From assembly GCA_036267975.1 (NCBI GenBank), contig DATAVA010000049.1:42369-106368 (forward strand): 64,000 nucleotides of DNA, read 5' to 3'. Shown piece by piece: positions 41,788-51,322 of the stretch (position 1 is the stretch's first letter; every line of letters begins with the position of its first letter). Below the pieces are notes generated by a model. It was not told the origin of the DNA. It made no database searches and saw only the letters and a list, made by a program, of their open reading frames with translations. Made by a program: the position numbers and the translations under genes. This DNA is from DAIDKA01 sp036267975 (GTDB lineage Bacteria; Pseudomonadota; Gammaproteobacteria; Steroidobacterales; Steroidobacteraceae).

Positions 41788-44700
41788 TCAGGCCCCCTGC
41801 AGCAGCTGCGCGATCGGGAGCGGCCGGGCCAGGTAGTATCCCTGTACGAAATCGACGCCGATCCGTTTCAGTTCGGCCAGCACGGTTTCGGATTCCACGC
41901 ATTCGGCCACGGTACAAATCCCCAGTGAGCGACCGATCTTGCAGATCGCTTCCACCATGTTGCGATCAACCGGATTGGAGGCGACCTGTGCGACGAACTG
42001 TCCGTCGATTTTCAGAAAGTCCACCGGCAGGGTGCGCAGGTACATGAACGAGGACAGGCCGCTGCCGAAGTCATCCAGTGCGAAACGGCAGCCGCGCTGC
42101 TGCAATTCCTTCATGAAGTACAGCGCGTTGGACCAGTTGGTCACCGCCGCCGTTTCGGTGATCTCAAAACACAGCCGGCGCGCGACATCCGGGGCACCGG
42201 CCTGCTCCACGACGAACTCCAGGAATGACTGATCGCTGAGCGAATTGCCCGACAGGTTCACGGCCAGCACCGGCGAGGCGGCGGGCCCCATCGGCGCATT
42301 GCGCAATCGCTCCAGCGCCCGCAGGATCACCCACCGATCAATGGCCGGCATGACGTTGTAGCGTTCGGCTGCCGGTATGAATTCCCCGGCCGGCACCAGC
42401 CGCCCATCATCATCGCGCAGCTGCACGGTGAGCTCATAGAAGGCCATCGGTCCGGCGTTCGAGATCGGCACAATGGGCTGGTAAAGCAGCTCGAGACGAT
42501 TCTCCTCCACGGCGCGCGTCAGGCGCGCGGCCCAGTGCAGTTCGCGATGCCGCCCCACCGCGCCATCCCCGTCGTAGACCTGCACGCGGTTGCGGCCGCC
42601 CTCCTTGGCGGCGTAGCAGGCGATGTCGGCGGCGCTCAATACCGATGCGACGCTGTCCGTGTCGCGATTGATCTGCACCACCCCGATGCTCGCGCCCACG
42701 TTGAGCGTGCTGCCCGCCCAGATGAAGCGGTAATTGTGGATGGCCTGACGAATCGTGTCGGCAATGCGCCCTGCCTGCGCGACCGTCGTGCTCTCGAGCA
42801 GGATGCCGAATTCATCGCCCCCGAGTCGCGCGATCGTGTCCTGGGTGCGCACGCGCCCGCGCAGCAGGCTCGTGACATCGCGCATCAGCCGGTCACCGGC
42901 CTGGTGGCCGCAAGTGTCATTGACGACCTTGAACTGGTCCAGGTCCACGTACAGCAACACGTAACTTTGCTCGCCGCTTTGCGCCTGAGCCACCGCATCA
43001 CGCAATCGCACATCGAATTCGCGCCGATTGATGAGTCCAGTCAGGGCATCGTGCGTGGCCTGGTAGGACAATGCCCGCTTCAGCCGACGCTCGCCCGTGA
43101 CGTCATGCACCACGATCACCGCACCGATGATCTCGCCATTGCGGTCGCGAATCGGCGCGGAGGACTCCTGCACCGCCACCTCCTGGCCATCGCGCGTCAG
43201 CAGCACCGGGTGGGTGGCCTGGGCAGCCTCACCGCCGGTGCCCTGCATCCGCTCCAGCGAATGGCTCACGTGCCTGCGGGTAGCCTCGTCAATGAGATTC
43301 AGGACTTCGCCCAGCGGCCGACCGCGCGCCTCGGCAATGGACCAGCCGGTGAGCTTTTCGGCCACCGGATTCAGGTACTCGATCAGGCCGCGCGCACAGG
43401 TGCTGATGACACCGTCACCGATCGACTGCAGTGTCACCTGCGCGCGTTCCTTTTCAGCGATGACAGCCTGCTCGGCCTGCTTGCGGCGCGTTTCCGCCAG
43501 CAGCCGTTCGATGGCGATACCCGCGAGCTTCGAGGCATGGGCGATCGAGTCGGCGTGCTCTGCGTCGGGCAACCCGATGTCGTGTTGGAATACACCCAGG
43601 GCCCCGAGCGTCTTGCCATCGCTGCTCTTGATTGGCGTCGACCAGGCCGCGGCCAGGCCGGACTTCAGCGCCTCGGCGCGGTTCTGATTCCAGTAATGAT
43701 CCTTGGCCATATCTGCCACCAGCACCGGGCGCGACAGGTACACCGATGCCGCGCACGAGCCGTGCCCGAGACCCACCTGCGCATCCAGCAATACCGCACG
43801 GAACGGCGCGGGCACGCCCGGGGCCACGACCGAGGCGAAGCGGGTCCCGCTCGCATCCAGGATGCTGACCGAGCACAAGGATCCCGGCTCCACCGACTCG
43901 ATGAACTGGGTGACCGCTTCCAGAACTTCGGGCACCGGAGCACCCGCCGTGAGGCGGTCGAGGACCTCGCGCTCCGCCTCGGCGCGGCGCTCGCTGCGTT
44001 TACGATCGGAAATATCGGTTACGCTGACGCGAATCAATCGCTGGGTGCCCGAGGGCACCAGCGACAGCCGCATCTCACAGGGGAGCTGCGCACCGTACGT
44101 GTTGCGCACGACCCATTCGAAGACCAGCATCTCCCCGCCCATGACGCGGGCAGTGTTCGAGCGGATCTGATCCGCTGACAGTTCGCCGTCGGGTTGGAAC
44201 TGCGGCGAAAAATCGCTGGGGTTGGACTGCAACAGCCGCGCCCGGTCCAATCCGAACAGGCGCTCGGCATTGGGGTTGGCATCCACGTACCGCCCCGCAT
44301 CCACATCGAACACCAGGATGGCTTCCGGCGCGTGGTCCACCAGCATGCGATACCGCAGCTCGCTCTCGCGCAGCTGCCGCTCGGCCTCACGCCGGTCGGT
44401 GATGTCGCGCAGACACAGGACGAATAGGGCCCGACGCCGCAGGCGCGCCCGGCTCACCGCGAACTCGGCCGGAAACACCTCGCCACCGCGTCGGCGACCC
44501 CGAATTTCGCGTGCCGAAAGATCCAGGTGGGTGTCGCCGGTGCTTTCCGCCATGCGTTCGAGCGCCTCGGCGCTGTCGCCGCGATCCCCCAGCTGCGGCA
44601 GAAATTCCTCGATCCGCAATCCCACGGCGTCCGCTTCGGGGAAGCCAAAGACCCTCTCGGCCGTCGGATTGAACGTGAGTACGACCCCGAACTCATCCAG

Positions 44701-45075
44701 CGTCAGCACCGCGTCCTTGATGTTATCGAGGACGATCTGCAGATGATCGGAACTCTGTTCCTGCGCTTCGAGTGCCAGGGCACGTGCCTCGTCCGCCATC
44801 AGTTGCATGGTTCGGACGATGCCGCGCCGTTCCTCATCGACCGCCGTGTAGTGGCTGCTGATGAGCCGCAGCAGCGCGGCGGCATCGGGCTGGTCGGAGC
44901 CGGTCCGCAGCTTCAGTTCGCGTATCTGCGCGAGCAGCAGGGGATGCAGGGACTCGATTCCGGCCAGGGTGGCGTTCAGGTCAATGCGCACCACCGTCGT
45001 GGCATGGGTTGCCGTAGCGGTCTGATCGCCGGGTGGGCGCTGAACGTGAAGCGGATTTGTCATAAGGCGCGTCAA
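41788..45075 (-). CDS. PAS/GAF sensor with GGDEF and EAL domains (cyclic-di-GMP)
   Basis: A 1095-residue cyclic-di-GMP protein. Order: N-terminal helical region (1-110), two PAS domains (about 112-355), GAF (about 375-530), PAS (about 545-660), GGDEF (about 670-830) with an intact RLGGDEFG, and EAL (about 840-1090). The EAL signature reads YELTVQL, so EAL is replaced by ELT, but later residues (AVNLSGNSLS, CFEITE, ALDDFGSG, LKIDGQF and QGYYLARP) are intact. The protein can probably synthesise and perhaps degrade c-di-GMP in response to a ligand or redox signal. No transmembrane segments are evident. Confidence 0.93.
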   Translation of the reverse strand: MTRLMTNPLHVQRPPGDQTATATHATTVVRIDLNATLAGIESLHPLLLAQIRELKLRTGSDQPDAAALLRLISSHYTAVDEERRGIVRTMQLMADEARALALEAQEQSSDHLQIVLDNIKDAVLTLDEFGVVLTFNPTAERVFGFPEADAVGLRIEEFLPQLGDRGDSAEALERMAESTGDTHLDLSAREIRGRRRGGEVFPAEFAVSRARLRRRALFVLCLRDITDRREAERQLRESELRYRMLVDHAPEAILVFDVDAGRYVDANPNAERLFGLDRARLLQSNPSDFSPQFQPDGELSADQIRSNTARVMGGEMLVFEWVVRNTYGAQLPCEMRLSLVPSGTQRLIRVSVTDISDRKRSERRAEAEREVLDRLTAGAPVPEVLEAVTQFIESVEPGSLCSVSILDASGTRFASVVAPGVPAPFRAVLLDAQVGLGHGSCAASVYLSRPVLVADMAKDHYWNQNRAEALKSGLAAAWSTPIKSSDGKTLGALGVFQHDIGLPDAEHADSIAHASKLAGIAIERLLAETRRKQAEQAVIAEKERAQVTLQSIGDGVISTCARGLIEYLNPVAEKLTGWSIAEARGRPLGEVLNLIDEATRRHVSHSLERMQGTGGEAAQATHPVLLTRDGQEVAVQESSAPIRDRNGEIIGAVIVVHDVTGERRLKRALSYQATHDALTGLINRREFDVRLRDAVAQAQSGEQSYVLLYVDLDQFKVVNDTCGHQAGDRLMRDVTSLLRGRVRTQDTIARLGGDEFGILLESTTVAQAGRIADTIRQAIHNYRFIWAGSTLNVGASIGVVQINRDTDSVASVLSAADIACYAAKEGGRNRVQVYDGDGAVGRHRELHWAARLTRAVEENRLELLYQPIVPISNAGPMAFYELTVQLRDDDGRLVPAGEFIPAAERYNVMPAIDRWVILRALERLRNAPMGPAASPVLAVNLSGNSLSDQSFLEFVVEQAGAPDVARRLCFEITETAAVTNWSNALYFMKELQQRGCRFALDDFGSGLSSFMYLRTLPVDFLKIDGQFVAQVASNPVDRNMVEAICKIGRSLGICTVAECVESETVLAELKRIGVDFVQGYYLARPLPIAQLLQGA

Positions 45076-45162
45076 AAAGCCAGTCCCATCATAGGATCTG
45101 CCTGGTGACAGACCCGTGATCGGATCGCGGTTTTCACCAGGTTTGAAAGGCGTCGTACGTCG

Positions 45163-45750
45163 CTATTTGCGCTTGGCCGCCACCGGGGTGACCGGCGGGG
45201 CCTGGGGGCTGGGCGCGGCGTCCGTGGCGACGACAATCGGGATGACGAAGCTGCGACTGACGGCCTCGGCGGCCGATCCGGTGGTCACGGTGGCCATCAC
45301 GGCGAAGACGCCCTCATGGCTCGGCACGAGGGTCAGCGCGTGATCCACCGCCGAACCCGGCTCCATCGGCCCCTCGGGGTCGAAATCGCCCCCCTGGGTC
45401 ACATTCAGACCATCGTCGGGATGAAACCGGGCTTCCAGGTGCTCCAGCGGCTGGTTGGCGATCAACCGCAGGGTAATCACCACCGGTTTGCCCACGACAG
45501 GCCGTTCGGCCAGCTGGAATTTCAGCCCGACCGGTCCCGCATCCGCGCCGGCGGACACGGCCGACACCAGGTCGGCGGGGCCCGGATCGGCAACGCTGCC
45601 GGGGGCGGCAGCGTGCCCGCCGGCGGTCCCGGTGGCATGACGCTTGACGAATGGCGTCGCGCCGCTGCCGGTGGAATGACTGCAGGCGGCGAGCACGCCG
45701 CAAGCTGCTGCCAGCCACACTGCGATCCACTTGCCTCGAACGGGTCCCAT
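45163..45750 (-). CDS. Lipoprotein of unknown function
   Basis: A 195-residue protein with a lipobox (WLAAACGVLAACS) ending in Cys, and no recognisable domain. The body has a beta-rich pattern, including KFQLAERPVVGKPVVITLRLIANQPLEHLEARF, which recalls an immunoglobulin-like or cohesin-like fold, and a positive C-terminal tail. ATG 45750 is chosen because the lipobox follows it. It sits alone between the c-di-GMP protein and srkA. Confidence 0.72.
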   Translation of the reverse strand: MGPVRGKWIAVWLAAACGVLAACSHSTGSGATPFVKRHATGTAGGHAAAPGSVADPGPADLVSAVSAGADAGPVGLKFQLAERPVVGKPVVITLRLIANQPLEHLEARFHPDDGLNVTQGGDFDPEGPMEPGSAVDHALTLVPSHEGVFAVMATVTTGSAAEAVSRSFVIPIVVATDAAPSPQAPPVTPVAAKRK

Positions 45751-45775
45751 CGTTTGCGCCTTTTGAGTCCGGCCG

Positions 45776-46792
45776 CTATTGCAGGAGCGGCTGCTCACGC
45801 ATGTTAGACGATTGTTCAAGCAGGTCTAAGATGTAGTTCTCCCAATTGCGACGTTCCCCAAACCAGGGAAAGGCGCGCGGAAAGGCCGGGTCCTGCCAGC
45901 GCTGGGCCACCCAGGCGGCGTGGTGCAGCATCCGCAGCGACCGCAGCGCCTCCACCAGCAGCACCTCCCGGTAGTCGAAATTCGCGAACTGCTGATAGCC
46001 CTCGAGGATCTCGCCCCATTGCCGTTGCTGATCCGGCGGCGGCCCGGACAGCAGCATCCACAGGTCCTGCACCCGCGGTCCCATCATGCAATCGTCAAGA
46101 TCGACGAATACCGGACCGCGCTCGTTCCACAGCAGGTTGCCGAGATGACAGTCGCCGTGGATGCGGATGGCGGCCACCTCGCCCGCCGATTCAAACACCG
46201 CCTCGACCGCTTCGAGCAGCTCACCGGAGACCTCCTCGTAGCGGCGCGCCAGTTCTTGCGGAATCAGGCCGCTGGCCAGCACCGACGCCTGCGCCTGCCA
46301 GCCGAGCCGCTCGGAACTGAGCCAGGGGCGCTGCTCGAAGGGCCGCACGCAGCCGATCTGGTGCACCCGGGCGATGGCACGGCCCAGCAGCGCGAGCGAC
46401 TCGGCAGCGTCCAGCTCCGGGGCACGGCCGGGCATCCACGGGAACACACAGAAACGGTAATCCTCATATTCGAATAGCGTCTTGCCGGCGATGCGCTGCG
46501 GCGCGGCGACGGGCAGCTCGGCGGCGGCCATCTCCGCGGTGAATTCGTGCTCCTCGGCGATCTGCGCATCGCTCCAGCGGCCGGCTCGATAGAATTTCAG
46601 GACCAGATTTCCCGCATCCGTGCCGAGCTGATACACACGGTTCTCATAGGAATTCAGCGCCAGCAAGCGCCCGTCGCCTTCAATACCGACCGACGCAGCA
46701 GCGTCCAGCACGATATCCGGACTCAATGCCTCAAAAGGGCGCGCTGGCGGTTCGGCAGCACCGCCGCGGGATTTTCTGTTTATCATGTCCAC
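45776..46792 (-). CDS. srkA: Stress-response kinase SrkA (YihE)
   Basis: A 338-residue aminoglycoside-phosphotransferase-fold kinase: LNSYENRVYQLGTDAGNLVLKFYRAGRW, EEHEFTAEMAAAELPV, CVFPWMPGR and HGDCHLGNLLWNERGPVFVDLDD (catalytic Asp and metal ligands). This arrangement matches SrkA/RdoA, a kinase that protects against programmed death and stress in Escherichia coli. Gene start 46792 is 26 bp from the divergent galE start, so they share a short promoter region. Confidence 0.93.
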   Translation of the reverse strand: MDMINRKSRGGAAEPPARPFEALSPDIVLDAAASVGIEGDGRLLALNSYENRVYQLGTDAGNLVLKFYRAGRWSDAQIAEEHEFTAEMAAAELPVAAPQRIAGKTLFEYEDYRFCVFPWMPGRAPELDAAESLALLGRAIARVHQIGCVRPFEQRPWLSSERLGWQAQASVLASGLIPQELARRYEEVSGELLEAVEAVFESAGEVAAIRIHGDCHLGNLLWNERGPVFVDLDDCMMGPRVQDLWMLLSGPPPDQQRQWGEILEGYQQFANFDYREVLLVEALRSLRMLHHAAWVAQRWQDPAFPRAFPWFGERRNWENYILDLLEQSSNMREQPLLQ

Positions 46793-46818
46793 ATCACAGC
46801 ACAGATGCGAGGGCGCAC

Positions 46819-47811
46819 ATGGGTCGAGGAACGATTCTGGTCACGGGCGGCGCCGGATACATCGGCAGCCATGTGGTCCTGCAACTGCGTGAACGTGGCG
46901 AATCGGTCGTCATTCTGGATAATCTGTCGCGCGGCTTCAGGCAGGCGGTGGGTGATACGCCCCTGGTGGTCGGCGACATCAGCGATCGGCCGCTGGTCAG
47001 CCGCCTGCTGCGCGAACACGGCGTGGACACGGTGATTCATTTTGCGGCATTCACCATCGTGCCCGAATCGGTGAGTGACCCGCTCAAGTACTACGCCAAC
47101 AACGTGTGCGGGACCCGCAACTTGTTGCAATGCTGTGCAGAATCCGGCATTCGCCACTTCGTGTTCTCCTCCAGCGCGGCAGTATACGGGACTCTGGCGA
47201 GCGATCTGGCCGCCGAGGACTCCCCGACCGCACCCATCAATTCGTACGGCACCTCGAAGCTGGTGTCAGAGTGGATGTTGCGCGACCTGGCCGTCGCCTC
47301 CGATCTGCGCTACGTGGCGCTGCGGTACTTCAATGTCGCCGGCTCCGACATGGGCGGTCGCATCGGCCAAGCGACGCCGGGGGCGACACTGCTGATCAAG
47401 GTGGCCAGCGAAGCAACCGTCGGCAAGCGCCCTCATGTCAGTATTTTCGGCACCGACTACCCGACGCCCGATGGCACCGGCATCCGCGACTACATTCACG
47501 TCCAGGATCTCGCCAGCGCCCACCTGGCGGCACTGGATCACCTGCGTCGCGAGGGCGAGAGCGCGGTGCTGAACTGCGGCTACGGGCATGGCTACAGCGT
47601 GCGTCAGGTGCTCGACAGCGTGCAGCGCGTGTCGGGCCGCAGCCTGAAAATCCGCGAAGAACCGCGGCGCGCGGGCGACCCCGCGGTGCTGGTCGCCAAA
47701 GCCGATCGGGTCCGCAGCCTCCTGGGCTGGAGCCCGAAGCTCGATGATCTCGATACAATTGTGCGCAGTTCCCTGGATTGGGAAGCGAAATTGCTACGCG
47801 ATCCCTGGTAG
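46819..47811 (+). CDS. galE: UDP-glucose 4-epimerase (GalE-like)
   Basis: A 330-residue extended SDR: ILVTGGAGYIGSHVVLQL, DNLSRGF, VIHFAAFTIVPESV, FSSSAAVYG, YGTSK, ALRYFNVAGSD and GTDYPTPDGTGIRDYIHVQDLA are the GalE hallmarks. It interconverts UDP-glucose and UDP-galactose (or the N-acetyl forms) for envelope polysaccharide. ATG 46819; the frame upstream of it is not supported. It is followed 19 nt later by glrK, with which it may be cotranscribed. Confidence 0.93.
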   Translation: MGRGTILVTGGAGYIGSHVVLQLRERGESVVILDNLSRGFRQAVGDTPLVVGDISDRPLVSRLLREHGVDTVIHFAAFTIVPESVSDPLKYYANNVCGTRNLLQCCAESGIRHFVFSSSAAVYGTLASDLAAEDSPTAPINSYGTSKLVSEWMLRDLAVASDLRYVALRYFNVAGSDMGGRIGQATPGATLLIKVASEATVGKRPHVSIFGTDYPTPDGTGIRDYIHVQDLASAHLAALDHLRREGESAVLNCGYGHGYSVRQVLDSVQRVSGRSLKIREEPRRAGDPAVLVAKADRVRSLLGWSPKLDDLDTIVRSSLDWEAKLLRDPW

Positions 47812-47830
47812 GAGTTCCCCGTGGCGTAGA

Positions 47831-49351
47831 ATGAGAAGGATGCGTTTTCTCTGGCCTAAGTCCTTAAGCGGTCTGATGCTGCTGGGCGTCGCGGTGATCG
47901 CGGTGCCATTGCTGGTCGCCATCTTCAATGCTGCGCTGCAGATCCAGCAGCTCGCCGATTCCAGCCGCACCGTTGCCTCGCAGGGCATCGGCGCCGCGCG
48001 CGCCAGCGAAGATCTCATGTCCGAGGTGCTGCTGCTGGAGCGCGCAACGCTGCAGCAGCAGGTCCTGGCGGACCCGAAGCTGCTGGAGGTATACCGGCAG
48101 GACCAGGCGCAGCTGACGGCCTCGCGAACTCAGCTCACCAAGCAGTTGCGCACCATCGAGGGTATTCACGCCCTCACCAGGCTCGGCGATCTGCAGAATC
48201 GCATTGCCGCCGATGTCAAAGGCGGCGGCGCCAACAGCCAGGCCATCGGTGAAACCTTCTCGGAAATGAGCACGGTGGCGCAGCGGATCGCCCTGCTCAG
48301 CAAGGCCCAGATTGATGCGCAGATTGCCGGCATCCAGCGCCGAACTTCACGGTCCCAGCGCCTGCTGCTGTGGCAAAGCGGTCTGCTGATTCCCCTGGGC
48401 GTGTTCGCAATCGTGGTGCTCACTTTCGGTGTCGGCCGGCCGCTGCGGCGAATCGATCGAGCGATCAGTGAGCTGGGACGCGGGAACTTATCCCACCCGA
48501 TCAGCGTCACTGGCCCCAAGGACATCGAGCGGCTGGCGCGCCAGCTGGAATGGCTGCGCGGTCGGCTGCTGGATTTCGCGGCCGAACGAAACCGATTTTT
48601 GCGGCACATGTCACATGAGCTGAAGACCCCGCTGGCGAACATCCGGGAAGGCACCGAACTGCTCATGGACGGCGCGGTCGGGGAGCTGGATTCCAACCAG
48701 CGTGAGGTCACCGGAATATTGCGCGAGAACGGACTTAAATTGCAGCGACTGATCGAAAATCTACTGTCCTTCAGTGCCTGGCAGACGAGCAGCGTGGGCC
48801 TGGAAACGAGCGAGTTCCGGCTGCGTCCGCTGGTCAAGCAGGTCCTGGAAAACCAGCAGTTGACGCTATTGGGTCAGCGCGTGCGGCTCGAAGTGAAGAT
48901 CGAGGATGTCACCTTGAATGCCGACCGCGGCAAGATGCGGCTGATTCTGGACAACCTGCTCTCGAACGCCATCAAGTATTCGCCCAAGGGCGGCGCCATC
49001 TACCTGTCGGCCACGGCCGATGCGGATCAGTTGCTGCTCGATATGGCCGACGCCGGGCCCGGGATTCCCCATGACGAGCGCGCGCACATCTTCGAGGCGT
49101 TCTACACCGGCAAGGCGGCGCGCGGGGTCAGTGTGAAAGGCACCGGCATCGGGCTGTCGGTGGTGCTGGAGTTCGTCGCCGCCCATGGCGGGACGGTGCA
49201 GATCGTTGACGGCCAGTTCCCCGGGGCACATTTCCGGATCACCATGCCGTTGTTCAGCCAGGGCGCGCAAAGCGCCGGCGGCGGCGGATCTGCCGGCCCC
49301 GCGCAGATCACCGCACCGACCAGCTCGAAGGCACAGGCCAATGCCGCGTAG
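47831..49351 (+). CDS. glrK: Sensor histidine kinase GlrK (QseE)
   Basis: About 506 residues: two transmembrane segments flanking a helical periplasmic domain (helices to about 170), a HAMP domain (PLRRIDRAISELGRG), an H-box HMSHELKTPLANIREG with the phospho-accepting His, and a HATPase domain with LILDNLLSNAIKYSP, DAGPGIP and GTGIGLSVV. In enteric bacteria GlrK senses envelope stress and phosphorylates GlrR. The next two genes are qseG and glrR, the conserved order. ATG 47831 or 47840; neither has a convincing ribosome site. It overlaps qseG by 11 nt. Confidence 0.93.
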   Translation: MRRMRFLWPKSLSGLMLLGVAVIAVPLLVAIFNAALQIQQLADSSRTVASQGIGAARASEDLMSEVLLLERATLQQQVLADPKLLEVYRQDQAQLTASRTQLTKQLRTIEGIHALTRLGDLQNRIAADVKGGGANSQAIGETFSEMSTVAQRIALLSKAQIDAQIAGIQRRTSRSQRLLLWQSGLLIPLGVFAIVVLTFGVGRPLRRIDRAISELGRGNLSHPISVTGPKDIERLARQLEWLRGRLLDFAAERNRFLRHMSHELKTPLANIREGTELLMDGAVGELDSNQREVTGILRENGLKLQRLIENLLSFSAWQTSSVGLETSEFRLRPLVKQVLENQQLTLLGQRVRLEVKIEDVTLNADRGKMRLILDNLLSNAIKYSPKGGAIYLSATADADQLLLDMADAGPGIPHDERAHIFEAFYTGKAARGVSVKGTGIGLSVVLEFVAAHGGTVQIVDGQFPGAHFRITMPLFSQGAQSAGGGGSAGPAQITAPTSSKAQANAA

Positions 49352-49976
49352 TTTCCGCGTTCAATGGAAACTGCCCACGGTGCTCGCCAGCGTCCTGCTC
49401 GGCGGCTGCGCCAGCCTCGGCGCCAATCACGATGCGCCGCTGCCGCAGCGGCCGCCGGCCATCGATCGGGCCGCCACGCAGGCCGCATTGCTTGCCAGCT
49501 ACCTCGAGGTACTGCAGCGCGTGGTCCAGGGGCCGCCGGCCGAACAGGCTGAAATCCTGAGCGGCGCCCGCCACGATTTCGAAACCGCGCCGACGCCGAG
49601 CCATGAATTGCGGTATGCGATGGTACTGGCCACGCCGGGCCATCCGGGCACGAACTGCGCCAAGGCGCAGCAGCTGCTGCGCGAGCTGATCGCGACCCAG
49701 GAGACGCTGCTGCCCACGGAGCGGGCCATGGCCTTCCTGACGCTCAAGAACGTCGACCTGACCTTGTCGCAGGCTGCGGAAAATCAGCGGCTGCAGGTAC
49801 CGGTCGACCACAGCGACCGGGACCGGGTCGCCGCCCTGACCCGCCGGCTGCAGGGCGAAATCGACGACAACGCAAGACTGCACAAGGAATTGGACGACGC
49901 GCATGCGAAACTGGATGCCATCGCCAACATCGAACGGGCTTTGAACAAGCCCAAGGTCCCGGGGGGAACGCCATAG
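49341..49976 (+). CDS. qseG: QseG-like outer-membrane lipoprotein
   Basis: A 211-residue lipoprotein: signal ending in the lipobox LLGGC, then helical Ala/Gln-rich segments, a YAMVLATPGHPGTNCAKAQQLLRELIAT block (Cys pair site) and a C-terminal coiled coil (LTRRLQGEIDDNARLHKELDDAHAKLD). QseG sits between the sensor and the regulator in the glrK operon and is needed for GlrK signalling. Its stop shares one base with the GTG start of glrR. Confidence 0.88.
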   Translation: MPRSFRVQWKLPTVLASVLLGGCASLGANHDAPLPQRPPAIDRAATQAALLASYLEVLQRVVQGPPAEQAEILSGARHDFETAPTPSHELRYAMVLATPGHPGTNCAKAQQLLRELIATQETLLPTERAMAFLTLKNVDLTLSQAAENQRLQVPVDHSDRDRVAALTRRLQGEIDDNARLHKELDDAHAKLDAIANIERALNKPKVPGGTP

Positions 49977-51322
49977 TGACCGTCACCACCAAACGCAAGG
50001 CCCGAATTCTGGTCGTGGATGATGATCCGGGCCTGCTGCGACTGCTCACTATCCGGCTGCGGGCGGAAAGCTACGACGTGGAGGCCGTCGAAGGTGGGCC
50101 GCAGGCGCTCGCAGCCGCCAGTCGTTTCCGCCCCGATCTGGTCATCACGGACCTGCGCATGGAGCCGATGGACGGCATCGCACTGCTGAAGGAATTGCAG
50201 AATCGCTGGCCGGGCCTGAAGGTCATCATGCTGACGGCCCACGGCACCATACCGGATGCCGTGCAGGCCACGCAGATGGGTGCCTTCGGGTTCCTCACCA
50301 AGCCGGTGGACAAGCAGGAGCTGCTCGACCAGGTGCAGAAAGCCTTGCGCATCTCCGGGTTCGGCTCCTCCGATGAGGACTGGCGTGCCGATATCGTGAC
50401 GCGCAGTTCCGTCATGGAAGAGAAGCTCGCACAGGCGCATATGGTCGCGGGTACCGACGCGCGCGTGCTGATCACGGGGGAAAGCGGCACCGGAAAAGAG
50501 CTTCTGGCGCGCGCCATTCACCTCGCGAGCCCCCGGCGCAACAAGGAATTCGTCGTCGTCAACTGCAGCGCCATGGCGCCGGAGCTGCTGGAGTCGGAGC
50601 TCTTCGGCCACGAAAAAGGCGCCTTCAGCGGCGCAGACCGCGCGCACCCGGGGCTGTTCAGGGCCGCCGATGGCGGCACGCTGATGCTCGATGAGATCGG
50701 TGACATGCCGATGCCACTGCAGGTAAAGCTGCTGCGAGTATTGCAGGAAAATGTGGTCCGCCCCGTGGGCAGCACCACCTCCATTGCCGTCAACGTGCGC
50801 GTGATTTCGGCGACCCATCGCGATCTGCAACTGCTGCTGCAGGGTGGGCTGTTTCGCGAGGATTTGTACTACCGCCTCAATGTCGTGCACATCGACATGC
50901 CCGCCCTGAACCGGCGCCGCGAAGATATCCCACTGCTGGTCGCACACTTTCTGGCGAAGATGGCCACGGAAAGCGGCACCCGCAAAATCTACGCACCGGA
51001 GTCGGTGGAACTGCTCGCGACCGCCGACTGGCCGGGCAACATCCGCCAGCTGCAGAACGTCGTGCGCCAGAACGTGGCGCTGTCGCAGACCCCGATCATT
51101 CCGGTGGAGCTGGTGCAGCAGTCCCTCGGCGGCGGCCAGGGCAAACTGCCGTCATTCGATGAGGCGCGTGATGAATTCACGCGCAGCTATCTGTCGCAGA
51201 TCCTGCAGATCACCGGTGGCAATGTCAGCCAGGCGGCCAGGCTCGCCAAGCGCAACCGCACCGACTTCTACAAACTGCTCGGGCGCCATCAGCTGACGCC
51301 TGAGGAATTCAAGCAGCGCTGA
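49976..51322 (+). CDS. glrR: Sigma-54-dependent response regulator GlrR (QseF)
   Basis: A 448-residue enhancer-binding protein: receiver domain with acceptor Asp59, AAA+ domain with GESGTGKE and DEIGDMP, and a Fis-type HTH (GNVSQAARLAKRNRTDFYKLLGRH). The end matches GlrR strongly. The sigma-54 loop reads GAFSGA instead of GAFTGA. In enteric bacteria GlrR activates glmY for cell-wall precursor control. It starts with GTG at 49976 overlapping the qseG stop. The 3' end overlaps the convergent PrsR-like gene by 14 nt. Confidence 0.93.
   Translation: MTVTTKRKARILVVDDDPGLLRLLTIRLRAESYDVEAVEGGPQALAAASRFRPDLVITDLRMEPMDGIALLKELQNRWPGLKVIMLTAHGTIPDAVQATQMGAFGFLTKPVDKQELLDQVQKALRISGFGSSDEDWRADIVTRSSVMEEKLAQAHMVAGTDARVLITGESGTGKELLARAIHLASPRRNKEFVVVNCSAMAPELLESELFGHEKGAFSGADRAHPGLFRAADGGTLMLDEIGDMPMPLQVKLLRVLQENVVRPVGSTTSIAVNVRVISATHRDLQLLLQGGLFREDLYYRLNVVHIDMPALNRRREDIPLLVAHFLAKMATESGTRKIYAPESVELLATADWPGNIRQLQNVVRQNVALSQTPIIPVELVQQSLGGGQGKLPSFDEARDEFTRSYLSQILQITGGNVSQAARLAKRNRTDFYKLLGRHQLTPEEFKQR

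Noticed and set aside
42535..44178. 547-codon plus-strand open frame antisense to the c-di-GMP protein
   Set aside because: It lies wholly inside the GGDEF/PAS/GAF coding region and has no family motif; its length reflects high GC in the third codon position.
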